A DNA stretch of 64,000 bases from Qipengyuania aquimaris. GTDB taxonomy: Bacteria; Pseudomonadota; Alphaproteobacteria; Sphingomonadales; Sphingomonadaceae. Positions within the stretch are counted from its first letter, which is position 1, and each line of letters begins with the position of its first letter. Below the pieces are notes generated by a model. The model was not told the DNA's origin and did no database searches. It saw only the letters and a program-made list of their open reading frames with translations. Both the position numbers and the translations under genes were made by a program. Positions 54,361 through 63,000 of the stretch are shown here, piece by piece. The DNA lies in the NCBI RefSeq assembly GCF_009827445.1, contig NZ_WTYI01000001.1, positions 1,874,381 to 1,938,380 of the forward strand. The letters are read 5' to 3'.

Positions 54361-55587
54361 TTAGTCCTTATCGGAAAGACGGGCGATATCGCGATCGACA
54401 AGCGCGCCGATGGCGCCCGAAGACAGGCCAAGGCGTTCCGCGAGCACTTCTTCGGTATGCTGGCCCAGGTACGGGGCCGGTGCAGGCTCGCCAGCATCGC
54501 GCCCCGGGATATTGGCGAAGCTGCGAGTGGCGGGATATTCGAAGCCGGAGGGGTTCGCACCGGTCCGCGTGAACAGCGGATTGTCGTCGACGAGCACCGG
54601 ATCGTTCGCCGCTTCGTGCATGGTGCGATACCGTTCGAACGTGCAGCCTTCTGCCGCCATCCGGCGCTCCAGCTCGGGCCAGTCCATCGTGCCGGCGCGC
54701 GACTGGAAGAGATCGAACAGCGCGTGGCGATGCTTGAAACGCGGGTCGTCGCCATCGGCGAAGCGCACTCCGCATTGCTTCTCCAGCGCGGCGATTTCTT
54801 CCTCGACGCCGAACGCCTTCACCAGCCCCGCCCACTGCTTCGCGGTCAGCGCGGCGACCATGAAACGCGTGTTGTCGAGACTGCGGAAGTCGCGGCCGAA
54901 TGCCCCCCAGATCGCGTTGCCGAGCCGTTCGCGGTCGGCCCCGCGATAGAGCATCTCGGCTATCGCACCGCTGTTGGCGACCGTGCCGATCGCGACATCG
55001 CCCAAGGGCACGCGCAATTGGCTGCCTTCGCCGGTGTGATCACGGTGGCGGATCGCGGCGATGAGTGCGAAGGCGCAATAGGCGCCGGTGATGAAATCCC
55101 ACGCGGGCAGGACCTGGTTTACCGGCGGCGCGGTTGCCTCGTCCCAGTCCTCCGGACCGCACATCAGCGGATACCCGCTGGCCGCATTGACGGTGAAGTC
55201 CATCGCCTGGCGTCCGTCATGCCAGCCCATGATGCGCACGCTGACGAGGTCGGGGCGGTTCGCCGCGACCGCATCGTGCGAAAGGAAGCTCTTCTCGGGC
55301 AGGTTGGTGATGAGATTGCCGGTCTTCGCCGACAGTTCGACCAGCAGTTCGCGCCCCTCGCCGCTGCGCAGGTCGAGTGCGACCGATTTCTTCGCCCGGT
55401 TGAGGTTTTCCCAGCTTAAGGAGCGGCCCTCTTTCGTGAGCATGTAGCGGTCGTAGTCGAGCCCGCCCTCCTTGTGATCGACGCGGATCACCTCCGCTCC
55501 CATCTGCGCGCAGTAGAGCCCTGCAGTGGGAGAGGCGACGAAGCTCGACGCCTCGATGATGCTCAGGTCATTGAGAAGGCCGTACAC
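54361..55587 (-). CDS. CaiB/BaiF-family CoA transferase (2-methylfumaryl-CoA isomerase-like)
   Basis: This 408-residue class III CoA transferase has the opening LSIIEASSFVASPTAGLYCAQMGAEVI split by the conserved aspartate-bearing VDHKEGGLDYDRY. WENLNRAKKSVALDL and the C-terminal YLGQHTEEVLAERLGL are also family features. It resembles the mct-type enzymes that move CoA within 2-methylfumaryl-CoA. Partnering with a mesaconyl-type hydratase next door supports that reading. It is tightly packed between an acyl-CoA dehydrogenase and a thiolase. Confidence 0.85.
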   Translation of the reverse strand: MYGLLNDLSIIEASSFVASPTAGLYCAQMGAEVIRVDHKEGGLDYDRYMLTKEGRSLSWENLNRAKKSVALDLRSGEGRELLVELSAKTGNLITNLPEKSFLSHDAVAANRPDLVSVRIMGWHDGRQAMDFTVNAASGYPLMCGPEDWDEATAPPVNQVLPAWDFITGAYCAFALIAAIRHRDHTGEGSQLRVPLGDVAIGTVANSGAIAEMLYRGADRERLGNAIWGAFGRDFRSLDNTRFMVAALTAKQWAGLVKAFGVEEEIAALEKQCGVRFADGDDPRFKHRHALFDLFQSRAGTMDWPELERRMAAEGCTFERYRTMHEAANDPVLVDDNPLFTRTGANPSGFEYPATRSFANIPGRDAGEPAPAPYLGQHTEEVLAERLGLSSGAIGALVDRDIARLSDKD

Positions 55588-55590
55588 GCC

Positions 55591-56772
55591 TCAGACGCTC
55601 GCCGCATATTCGCGCAGCATCCGCTTCGCGATCTGCAGCTGAAGTATCTGAGTGGTCCCTTCGTAAATGCGGTAGATGCGTGCATCGCGGAAGAAGCGTT
55701 CTGCATCGTATTCGGCGAGATAGCCCGCGCCGCCATAGATCTGCACGACGCGGTCGACCACGCGGCCGCACATTTCCGAAGCGAAGACCTTGAAGGCGGC
55801 GGCGTGCTTCACCGTATCCTCACCCCGATCGACGCGGGCGGTGACATCCGCCATCATGGCTTCGGCGGCGTAGATCTCGGTCCAGCTTTCGGCCAGCATC
55901 TGCTGGATCAGCTGGAAGTTGGCGATCGGTTCGCCGAAAGCCTGACGCTCGTTCGCATATTTGATCGCGCTGTCGAGCGCGCGGCGCGCATAGCCCGCAC
56001 TTGCCGCGCCGACCGAAATCCGGCCGTTGTCGAGGCTCATCATGGCAAAGCGGAAGCCTTGGCCGGTCTCTCCGCCAAGCAAGGCATCGCCCGGCACATG
56101 CACGTCGTCGAGCATGACGTCGGAGATATGGCTGCCTGCTTGGCCCATCTTCTTGTCGGGGCTGGAGGTGGACATGCCCGGCGTGTCCATCGGCACGATG
56201 AATGCCGATACATGGGCGTTCTTGGGCAGCGCATCCTTCTCCGTGCGTGCCATGATCAGCGCGACATCGGCGTGCGGTGCGTTGGTGATGTAACGCTTGG
56301 TACCGTTGAGGATCCAGCCGTTGCCGTCGGGATCGGGCTTCGCCATCGTCTGCATCGCGGCGCTGTCGCTGCCGCTTCCCGGCTCGGTCAGGCCGAAGCA
56401 GGCGATCTCGCCGGCAGCGATGCGCGGCCACCATTCGGCCTGCTGTTCCGGTGTGCCGCCGTTCTTGATCGCGGAATTGAACATGCCGACATTGATCGAG
56501 AAGATCGAGCGATAGGCCGGTGCGGCATAGGCCATCGTCTGGACGACCTTGGCATATTGCGTGATGTTGAGACCCGCGCCCCCGAAGTCTTCCGGCACGG
56601 TCAGTCCGAACAGGCCCATGTCTTTCATCTCGGCCAGGATATCGTCGGGCACCTTGTCCTGTTCGATGACGTCCTTTTCCGCCGGGATCAGCCGTTCGCG
56701 GACATAGCGTTCAAGCTGGTCCAGGAACTGGTCGAAGGTTTCGGCATCCATTCCGGGATTGGGTGTCGACAT
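55591..56772 (-). CDS. Acyl-CoA dehydrogenase
   Basis: This 393-residue FAD enzyme introduces an alpha-beta double bond into an acyl-CoA. ACFGLTEPGSGSDSAAMQTM and the C-terminal VQIYGGAGYLAEYDAERFFRDARI are diagnostic. The catalytic glutamate of the short-chain group lies near IYEGTTQILQLQIAKRML. It starts four bases after the small lipoprotein stop and three bases before the CoA-transferase gene, placing all five genes in one operon. Confidence 0.95.
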   Translation of the reverse strand: MSTPNPGMDAETFDQFLDQLERYVRERLIPAEKDVIEQDKVPDDILAEMKDMGLFGLTVPEDFGGAGLNITQYAKVVQTMAYAAPAYRSIFSINVGMFNSAIKNGGTPEQQAEWWPRIAAGEIACFGLTEPGSGSDSAAMQTMAKPDPDGNGWILNGTKRYITNAPHADVALIMARTEKDALPKNAHVSAFIVPMDTPGMSTSSPDKKMGQAGSHISDVMLDDVHVPGDALLGGETGQGFRFAMMSLDNGRISVGAASAGYARRALDSAIKYANERQAFGEPIANFQLIQQMLAESWTEIYAAEAMMADVTARVDRGEDTVKHAAAFKVFASEMCGRVVDRVVQIYGGAGYLAEYDAERFFRDARIYRIYEGTTQILQLQIAKRMLREYAASV

Positions 56773-56775
56773 GTC

Positions 56776-56976
56776 CTATTCCTCTCCTGCCTCGGTATCG
56801 CTTTGCAGGACCGCTTCGGGTCCGGTTTCGAGACGCGCTTCGTCCAGCATGCTGGCCGCATCTTCGAGCGCCTGCGCCTCGTCCGCGGTCATTTCGGGAG
56901 GCGCGGCGGGAGGCTCCTCGCTGCATCCGGCGAGTCCGATTGCGGCAAGTGCCGCAAGAGTTTCGAGTCGTCTCAT
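56776..56976 (-). CDS. Small acidic lipoprotein leading the acyl-CoA operon
   Basis: This 66-residue protein has a lipoprotein signal (LAALAAIGLAGCSEE) and a short acidic tail rich in Glu and Ala. ATG 56976 was selected for the signal. It ends three bases before the acyl-CoA dehydrogenase start, so it heads that operon or is a separate gene sharing its promoter. No family is recognised. Confidence 0.7.
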   Translation of the reverse strand: MRRLETLAALAAIGLAGCSEEPPAAPPEMTADEAQALEDAASMLDEARLETGPEAVLQSDTEAGEE

Positions 56977-57079
56977 CGAAGACAGACTAATCCCGCGCAT
57001 CGGCGGGGCAAAATCCGCTACGGCAAGCAAAGGGACAGACGCACCATGCGCGCCCGTCCCCTGCCCGCGTAATCTACGC

Positions 57080-57370
57080 TTACTGGTTTTCTTCGGCCAT
57101 CGCGTCGAGCGCAGCTTCGGCAGTAGCGGCGGCATTATCGCCGGCCTCTTCGATCGAGGCCGTTTCAGCAGCCTCTGCAGCCGAATTGTCGACTTCGACC
57201 GGTTCGCTGGCAGCGGCATCTTCGACCGGCTCTTCGGTCACCGGCTCAAGCGCCTCGTCCGCAGCAACTTCAACGGTGTCGGCCTCTGCTTCGGTCGAGG
57301 CGTCGTCGGCACTGCCACAGGCGGCCAACGCCAGCGAAGCGGTTGCAGCGGCAAGAATACGGAACTTCAT
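57080..57370 (-). CDS. Small acidic Ala/Glu-rich lipoprotein
   Basis: This 96-residue protein has a lipoprotein signal (ATASLALAACGSADD) and a low-complexity mature region of Ala, Glu, Val, Asp, Thr and Ser. No structured domain is visible. AGGAGAGACAC precedes the ATG. It lies 103 bases upstream of the smaller acidic lipoprotein and is divergent from recQ, with a palindrome between. Confidence 0.75.
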   Translation of the reverse strand: MKFRILAAATASLALAACGSADDASTEAEADTVEVAADEALEPVTEEPVEDAAASEPVEVDNSAAEAAETASIEEAGDNAAATAEAALDAMAEENQ

Positions 57371-57387
57371 GTGTCTCTCCTGATCTG

Positions 57388-57403
57388 AGCGCCGATCGGC
57401 GCT
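57388..57403. repeat. 16-base perfect palindrome beside the lipoprotein and recQ starts
   Basis: AGCGCCGATCGGCGCT is a perfect 16-base dyad 18 bases upstream of the lipoprotein ATG, within the 130-base divergent spacer to recQ. It could be an operator or a fold in the leader. Nothing else assigns it. Confidence 0.4.
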
Positions 57404-57500
57404 GTCGGGAGGGGTGGTTAATATGCACTGGGCCCAAGGTCCAAGGGGAAAATGCACTCGCGCCGCTTGCGCCGCCAGCCTGGTACGCCGACAGGGAGGC

Positions 57501-59285
57501 ATGCCCCCGCTCGATGGAGACAATCTGGACCGCGCACGCGAGGCCTTGCGTTCGACCTTCGGGTTCGACGGTTTTCGTGGTCGGCAGGAAGATGTCGTCG
57601 AGCGTGTCCTGGATGGCAAGTCCACCCTTGCGGTGATGCCCACCGGGGCTGGAAAGTCGCTGACCTACCAGCTTCCGGCGGTGATGATGCCTGGCACCTG
57701 CATCGTCATCAGCCCGCTTATCGCGCTGATGCACGACCAGCTGCGCAGCGCCCGGGCGAACGGGATTCGCGCAGCCACCCTGACCAGCGCCGACGCCGAC
57801 TGGCGCGAAACGCAGGATGCCTTCCGTGCGGGCGAGCTGGACCTGCTTTACGTCGCGCCCGAACGCGCCAGCCAGCAAGGCTTCCGCGATATGCTGGGCG
57901 CCACGCCGCTTGCCCTGTTCGCGGTCGACGAAGCGCATTGCGTTTCGGAATGGGGCCACGATTTCCGCCCCGACTATCGCCAGCTGCGCCCGTTGATGGA
58001 TGCCTTCCCGGACGTGCCGCGCCTGGCGCTGACAGCGACCGCAGACCGGCAGACCCGCGCCGACGTAATGACGCAGTTAGGCGTTCCCGAGGACGGGCTG
58101 GTGCTCGCTGGCTTCGATCGGCCCAATATCCGCTATGCGATCACACCGCGCGACAATCCTGTGCGACAGATCGCTGACCTGATGGCCCGCCAGCCCGGCC
58201 CCGGCATCGTATACGCGCAGACCCGCCGCAAGGTGGAGGAGCTGGCCGAAAAGCTCGCCGCTGCAACCGGCCGATCGGTGCGCCCCTATCATGCAGGGCT
58301 TCCGGCAGAGACGCGCGCCGCCAACCAGGCCGCCTTCGTCGAGAGCGAGGACATGGTGATCGTCGCCACGATCGCTTTCGGCATGGGGATCGACAAGCCG
58401 GACGTGCGCTTCGTCGCCCATGTCGGCGTGCCCAAGTCGATCGAGGGTTACTACCAGGAAACAGGCCGTGCCGGGCGCGACGGCGACCCGAGCCTTGCGA
58501 CGATGTTCTGGGGCGCAGCCGATTTCGCCACGGCTCGCCAACGCCTGATGGAGTTACCGGAAGGGCGACGCAGCGCAGAACGGGCGCGCCTCGATGCGCT
58601 GGCCGGACTGGTCGAAACGCCGCATTGCCGCCGCGCGGTTCTCCTGCGCCATTTCGGGGAGGACCCTGACGAAACTTGCGGCAATTGCGACAATTGCCTC
58701 GATCCGCCCAAGGTCACGGACACCACCGAACTCGCGCGCAAGCTGCTCTCGGCGGTCTACCGCACGGGCCAGAGCTTCGGCATGGGCCATCTGCAGAAAG
58801 TGCTTGTCGGCGCCGAGGACGAGCGCGTCCGCCAGCGCGGGCACGACCGGTTGAGCGTATTCGGTATCGTCGAGGGTGAAGATGCAAGCCTATTACAACC
58901 GCTCGGACGTGCGCTCCAGGCGCGCGGCGATCTAGTGCCGACCGAACACGGTGGACTGTCGTTGGGGGGCGCGGCACGCGAGATCATCAAAGGCGAACGC
59001 AAGGTCGAGATCATCGTCCCGCCCAAGCGTGCCCGCAGGCGGCGAGGCGAATCGACCGCCAACCCGGTCGGCGATCCACTGTTCGAGGCATTGCGCGATT
59101 TGCGCCGCGATCTCGCCAAGGAGGCCGGCGTCCCGCCCTATGTCGTGTTCCACGATTCGACGCTGCGTGAAATGGCCGCAAGCCGACCCTCGACCCTGCC
59201 TGAACTGGGTCGCCTCGGCGGAGTGGGAACCCGCAAGCTCGACGCCTATGGCGAACGCTTCCTTGCGGAGATTGCCCGCCACTGA
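57501..59285 (+). CDS. recQ: ATP-dependent DNA helicase RecQ
   Basis: This 594-residue 3'-5' helicase acts in recombination and fork repair. Motif I is VMPTGAGKSLTYQLPA, motif II VDEAHCVSEWGHDFRP and motif VI GYYQETGRAGRDG. The zinc-binding cysteines are in HCRRAVLLRHF and CGNCDNC, followed by a winged helix and a C-terminal HRDC-like domain (about residues 520-594). ATG 57501 follows GGGAGGC. It is divergent from the lipoprotein genes. Confidence 0.97.
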   Translation: MPPLDGDNLDRAREALRSTFGFDGFRGRQEDVVERVLDGKSTLAVMPTGAGKSLTYQLPAVMMPGTCIVISPLIALMHDQLRSARANGIRAATLTSADADWRETQDAFRAGELDLLYVAPERASQQGFRDMLGATPLALFAVDEAHCVSEWGHDFRPDYRQLRPLMDAFPDVPRLALTATADRQTRADVMTQLGVPEDGLVLAGFDRPNIRYAITPRDNPVRQIADLMARQPGPGIVYAQTRRKVEELAEKLAAATGRSVRPYHAGLPAETRAANQAAFVESEDMVIVATIAFGMGIDKPDVRFVAHVGVPKSIEGYYQETGRAGRDGDPSLATMFWGAADFATARQRLMELPEGRRSAERARLDALAGLVETPHCRRAVLLRHFGEDPDETCGNCDNCLDPPKVTDTTELARKLLSAVYRTGQSFGMGHLQKVLVGAEDERVRQRGHDRLSVFGIVEGEDASLLQPLGRALQARGDLVPTEHGGLSLGGAAREIIKGERKVEIIVPPKRARRRRGESTANPVGDPLFEALRDLRRDLAKEAGVPPYVVFHDSTLREMAASRPSTLPELGRLGGVGTRKLDAYGERFLAEIARH

Positions 59286-59321
59286 CCGGATTTTCTTGAC
59301 CCACCACTCCTACTGATATAT

Positions 59322-59335
59322 TTATGATATCATAA
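59322..59335. promoter_or_regulatory. AT-rich palindrome upstream of the SPFH operon
   Basis: TTATGATATCATAA is a perfect 14-base dyad in an AT-rich promoter region, 22 bases before the SPFH start and its AGGAGG ribosome site. It overlaps the probable -10 region. The operon's own ribbon-helix-helix protein is the natural candidate to bind it. Confidence 0.55.
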
Positions 59336-59356
59336 TTATATAACAGGAGGCAGGTT

Positions 59357-60268
59357 ATGTCGGTGGAATTGTCCGGAATGAAGACCAGCCGCGAAAGCGC
59401 GGCGACGAGTTACAATGGCTACATCATGTTGCTGGTGCTGGTCGGCCTGATCGCCGTCCTGGCTCTTGTCCTGCCCGGCCTGGCACCGGAAGACGGCGCA
59501 GCATCGGGGGCGAAAATCCTCTTCCTGGTGGCTCTGTCCACGTCGGTCATCGGAGTGGTGATCGTGGGCCTCGGCTTCTTCATGATCCAGCCCAACCAGG
59601 CGGCGGTCATCACGCTGTTCGGCGAATACAAGGGCAGCGAACGTACAGAGGGGCTGCGCTGGGTCTGGCCGTGGATGGGCAAGACCAAGATCTCGGCCCG
59701 CGCGCACAACATCCATTCCGAACGGGTCAAGATCAACGACTTGCGGGGCAACCCGATCGAGATCGCCTGCAACGTTGTCTGGCGCGTGCGCGACACTGCC
59801 CAGGCGAGCTTCGATGTCGACGATTACAAGGAGTTCGTGAACATCCAGATCGAGGCGGGCCTGCGCACCGTCGGCTCGCGGCATCCCTATGACGATTTCG
59901 AAGGCGAGGAAGTCACGCTTCGCGGCGGCGGCGACGTGGTCAACCGCGAACTCCTGGAAGAGCTCAACGACCGCCTCAAGGTCGCCGGCATAGTCGTCGA
60001 TGAGGCAGGCCTGACGCACCTCGCCTATGCGAGCGAAATCGCCAGCGCCATGCTCAAGCGCCAGCAGGCCGACGCCATCATCGCGGCGCGCACCAAGATC
60101 GTGCTGGGTGCGGTCGGAATGGTCGAGGATGCCCTCACCAAGCTGAGCGAAGACAATATCGTCGAGCTCGACGACGAGCGGCGCGCGGCCATGGTGTCAA
60201 ACCTGATGGTCGTACTGTGCGGCGAAAAGGACGCGCACCCGGTGGTCAACGCCGGCTCGCTGTACTGA
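59357..60268 (+). CDS. SPFH/band-7 (stomatin-like) membrane protein
   Basis: This 303-residue protein has two N-terminal hydrophobic segments (about residues 22-40 and 53-76) and then an SPFH domain with QPNQAAVITLFGEYKGSERT, VKINDLRGNPIEIACNVVWR and DEAGLTHLAYASEIASAML. It is expected to oligomerise at the inner membrane and scaffold a microdomain. A perfect AGGAGG ribosome site precedes ATG 59357. Next come an Arc-like regulator and a small membrane protein, both probably co-transcribed. Confidence 0.9.
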   Translation: MSVELSGMKTSRESAATSYNGYIMLLVLVGLIAVLALVLPGLAPEDGAASGAKILFLVALSTSVIGVVIVGLGFFMIQPNQAAVITLFGEYKGSERTEGLRWVWPWMGKTKISARAHNIHSERVKINDLRGNPIEIACNVVWRVRDTAQASFDVDDYKEFVNIQIEAGLRTVGSRHPYDDFEGEEVTLRGGGDVVNRELLEELNDRLKVAGIVVDEAGLTHLAYASEIASAMLKRQQADAIIAARTKIVLGAVGMVEDALTKLSEDNIVELDDERRAAMVSNLMVVLCGEKDAHPVVNAGSLY

Positions 60269-60293
60269 TCCAAAGGACTAGCGGAGAGGCCTC

Positions 60294-60497
60294 ATGGCCA
60301 AACCACCAGCCAAGAAAGCCTTCGCCCTGCGTCTCGACCCGGCTGTCCATGCCGCGGTCGAGCGCCTGGCGGCGGACGAATTGCGCAGCGCCAATGCGCA
60401 GATCGAAATGTTGTTGCGCGAAGCGCTGAAAAAGCGCGGTATCGACGTCGCAATCTCCAAAAAGCCCAAACGCGGGCGCCCGAAGACGGAGGACTGA
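60294..60497 (+). CDS. Arc-like ribbon-helix-helix DNA-binding protein
   Basis: This 67-residue protein has a beta-strand FALRLDPAVHAAVERLAAD followed by two helices with SANAQIEMLLREALKKRG, the Arc/MetJ ribbon-helix-helix plan. The basic C-tail KKPKRGRPKTED could add nonspecific DNA contact. No toxin partner is next to it, so a plain regulator is more likely than an antitoxin. It lies 25 bases after the SPFH gene and one base before the next gene. Confidence 0.87.
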   Translation: MAKPPAKKAFALRLDPAVHAAVERLAADELRSANAQIEMLLREALKKRGIDVAISKKPKRGRPKTED

Positions 60498-60498
60498 C

Positions 60499-60756
60499 AT
60501 GAAGGACGACAAACCCTGGTTCGCGCCCAAGCGCTTCGGTTACGGCGCGGGGCTGCCGATCGCCTGGCAGGGCTGGGCGCTGCTGGCCGCCTATACGCTG
60601 GTCATGCTCGCCCCGGCACCTGTGCTGGAGTGGGATCCGGCCATCGGGCTCGGCTTTGCGATCGTGGTCTGGCTTCTCGCCACTCTGGCCGTGGTCTTCA
60701 TCGCGAAGCACAAGACGCGTGGCGGCTGGCGCTGGCGTCATGGCGAGAAGGATTGA
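60499..60756 (+). CDS. Small two-helix membrane protein
   Basis: This 85-residue protein has two hydrophobic helices (about residues 26-45, GWALLAAYTLVMLAPAP, and 50-68, GFAIVVWLLATLAVVFIA) and a basic Trp/Arg/Gly-rich C-terminus. I do not recognise a family. Its start is two bases after the Arc-like gene stop, so it is the third gene of the SPFH operon and may be the membrane partner of the SPFH protein. Confidence 0.78.
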   Translation: MKDDKPWFAPKRFGYGAGLPIAWQGWALLAAYTLVMLAPAPVLEWDPAIGLGFAIVVWLLATLAVVFIAKHKTRGGWRWRHGEKD

Positions 60757-60789
60757 CATCCGTATCCGCGCGATCATCCTGTTTGCGCA

Positions 60790-61803
60790 ATGTTAACCAT
60801 TAAATCCTATGCAATTGCGATGGTTTCGCCCTTCGCCTCCGCTGCCGATCGCCTCCCGCGATGGATCGTGGCCGGTGTCGCGGCCCTCGCAGTCGGCGCG
60901 ATCCCGCTTGCTGCCGTCATGGCCCAGCCTGCACGCGGAAACTTCACCATCGCAGAAACAGGCCGCGGGTTTGCGCTTCTGCAAGACGCGGTCGACGCGA
61001 TTGGCGACACGCAAGGCACCATCCTCGCAGCTCCCGGCATTTACGACCAGTGCGCAGTCCAGAAAGCAGGCGTAATCGAATATCGCGCTGCCGAGGCCGG
61101 CAAAGCGATTTTCGATGGCGGAATTTGTGAAGGCAAGGCGGCGCTTGTCCTTCGCGGCGAAAGCGCGGCCATTCGGGGGCTGACCTTTGCCAACATGCAT
61201 GTGCGGGAAAAGAACGGTGCCGGCATCCGCCTCGAAAACGGCGAACTTTCCATCGTCCAGAGCTGGTTCCGCGATAGCGACCAGGGTTTGCTGACGGTCA
61301 ACGGCAAGTCGAACCGGATCACCATCGACAAATCCACTTTCACCCGTCTCGGCACCTGCGAAGGAAGCGGCGGGTGCGCCCATTCGATCTATGTCGGTGA
61401 CTATGGCGAACTCGAAGTGACCCGCAGCCGCTTCGAACAGGGGCGCGGCGGGCACTATGTGAAATCGCGCGCCAGTCGCAACCGCATCGCCAACAACAGT
61501 TTCGACGACACCGGCGGGCGCGGCACGAATTACATGATCGACCTGCCAGAAGGTGGCTCGGGCATGATCAGCGGAAACTGGTTCGTCCAAGGCAAGGACA
61601 AGGAAAACTGGTCCGCCCTGATCGCGATCGGCGCGGAAGGCGGGAAATATTCGTCCGACGGCCTGGTCATCCGCGACAACGATGCGCGCCTTGCGCCCGG
61701 CATCACGCGCAAACCCGCATTCGTTGCCGACTGGACGGGTGACGCCCTTGCCATCGGCGAGAACTCGCTGGGCACGAACCTCAAACCTTTCGAAAGCCGC
61801 TGA
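60790..61803 (+). CDS. Exported right-handed beta-helix repeat protein
   Basis: This 337-residue protein has a long hydrophobic N-terminal segment (about residues 25-45, IVAGVAALAVGAIPLAAVMA) acting as signal or anchor. The body of repeating short strands (for example NRITIDKSTFTRL, LEVTRSRFEQG, NRIANNSFDDTG) is typical of parallel beta-helix/pectate-lyase-like folds. Two cysteine pairs may form disulfides. A carbohydrate-active or surface role is likely, but no catalytic set could be recognised. Confidence 0.82.
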   Translation: MLTIKSYAIAMVSPFASAADRLPRWIVAGVAALAVGAIPLAAVMAQPARGNFTIAETGRGFALLQDAVDAIGDTQGTILAAPGIYDQCAVQKAGVIEYRAAEAGKAIFDGGICEGKAALVLRGESAAIRGLTFANMHVREKNGAGIRLENGELSIVQSWFRDSDQGLLTVNGKSNRITIDKSTFTRLGTCEGSGGCAHSIYVGDYGELEVTRSRFEQGRGGHYVKSRASRNRIANNSFDDTGGRGTNYMIDLPEGGSGMISGNWFVQGKDKENWSALIAIGAEGGKYSSDGLVIRDNDARLAPGITRKPAFVADWTGDALAIGENSLGTNLKPFESR

Positions 61804-61849
61804 GGAACGCCCTCGCCCCCCGCATCGTTGATCGGGAAAGGAGCGAAAC

Positions 61850-62113
61850 ATGGCAGGTGGATGGGCGCGAGACGGCGCCGTTCAGGACCAGATTGACGAC
61901 ACGGTAAGCGATGCGGTCAGCGCGGCGCGCGCTCGCATGCCGCGTGGCGACAGCGCCGAATATTGCGATGAGTGCGGAGAGCCGATCCCGCAGAAGCGCC
62001 GCGATGCCCTGCCCGGCGTACGCACCTGCGTCGCCTGCCAGTCGGCCCGCGATGCCACCACCCGCCAGTCCGGCATCAATCGCCGCGGCAGCAAGGACAG
62101 CCAGTTGCGCTAG
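61850..62113 (+). CDS. DksA/TraR-type C4 zinc-finger protein
   Basis: This 87-residue protein has a four-cysteine zinc finger EYCDECGEPIPQKRRDALPG followed by TCVACQ, close to the DksA/TraR finger. It lacks the long coiled-coil needed to enter the RNA polymerase secondary channel fully, so it resembles the short YbiI-like members. It sits 26 bases before psd. Function is unknown. Confidence 0.85.
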   Translation: MAGGWARDGAVQDQIDDTVSDAVSAARARMPRGDSAEYCDECGEPIPQKRRDALPGVRTCVACQSARDATTRQSGINRRGSKDSQLR

Positions 62114-62139
62114 GGCGTAATTCGGTTCACGGCCCCGGA

Positions 62140-63000
62140 ATGGCATCACCCTTCATCTGGCTCCAGCACATGCTGCCGCACCACGCTGTCTCCCGCATGG
62201 CGGGCTATCTCGCCTCGAGCGAGGCGGGCGCGGTCAAGAACCTGCTCATTCGCCGTTTCATCGACGCATACGACGTCGACATGAGCGAAGCGGCGCGCGG
62301 TATCGATGAATACCGCAGTTTCAACGACTTCTTCACCCGCGAACTGAGGCCGGGCGCCAGGCCGCTGGCCGATGCCGGCGAGTATGTCCTTTCCCCCGCC
62401 GACGGCGCGATCAGCCAGATCGGCCGCATCGAAGATGGCAAGATTTTCCAGGCCAAGGGACGGCATTTCACCGCGAGCCAGCTGCTCGGCGGTGACGAGG
62501 ATGCCGCAAGCCGGTTCGAAGGCGGCACTTTCGCCACCGTCTACCTCAGTCCGCGCGACTATCACCGCGTCCACATGCCGGCAGCAGGCCAGCTCACCAG
62601 CGCCACTTATGTCCCCGGAGACCTGTTCTCGGTAAACCAGGTCACGGCAGAGAATGTCGACGGACTGTTCGCCCGCAACGAACGGCTCGCCTGCCTGTTC
62701 GAGGGCTCCGACGGCTGCTTCGCCAGCGTCATGGTCGGCGCAATGATCGTTGCGGGGATCGAGACGGTTTGGTCGGGACTGGAAGAAACCCATTCGCCCA
62801 AGCTGAAGCGGACCGACTTCTCCGGCGGCGCACATTCCTTTCAGGCAGGCGATGAAATGGGGCGCTTCATCCTTGGATCGACCGTCGTGCTGCTGTTTGA
62901 GCCCGGCCGGGTCGAATGGCTCAACCGGTTCAAGGCGGGCGACAGCGTCCGGATGGGCGAAGCGCTTGGTCGGCGGCTTCAGCCGAAAGCCGGGGCGTAG
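62140..63000 (+). CDS. psd: Phosphatidylserine decarboxylase proenzyme
   Basis: This 286-residue membrane-associated enzyme makes phosphatidylethanolamine. The autocatalytic cleavage motif is LGST (about residues 246-249), which generates the pyruvoyl group. Conserved SPADGAISQIG and SPRDYHRVHMPAAG are present. ATG 62140 gives the standard N-terminus. The last 22 bases overlap the convergent acetyltransferase gene. Confidence 0.96.
   Translation: MASPFIWLQHMLPHHAVSRMAGYLASSEAGAVKNLLIRRFIDAYDVDMSEAARGIDEYRSFNDFFTRELRPGARPLADAGEYVLSPADGAISQIGRIEDGKIFQAKGRHFTASQLLGGDEDAASRFEGGTFATVYLSPRDYHRVHMPAAGQLTSATYVPGDLFSVNQVTAENVDGLFARNERLACLFEGSDGCFASVMVGAMIVAGIETVWSGLEETHSPKLKRTDFSGGAHSFQAGDEMGRFILGSTVVLLFEPGRVEWLNRFKAGDSVRMGEALGRRLQPKAGA

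Noticed and set aside
60294-60497. Ribbon-helix-helix protein as antitoxin of a toxin-antitoxin pair
   Set aside because: The neighbours are a stomatin-like protein and a two-helix membrane protein; no toxin-like partner is adjacent.
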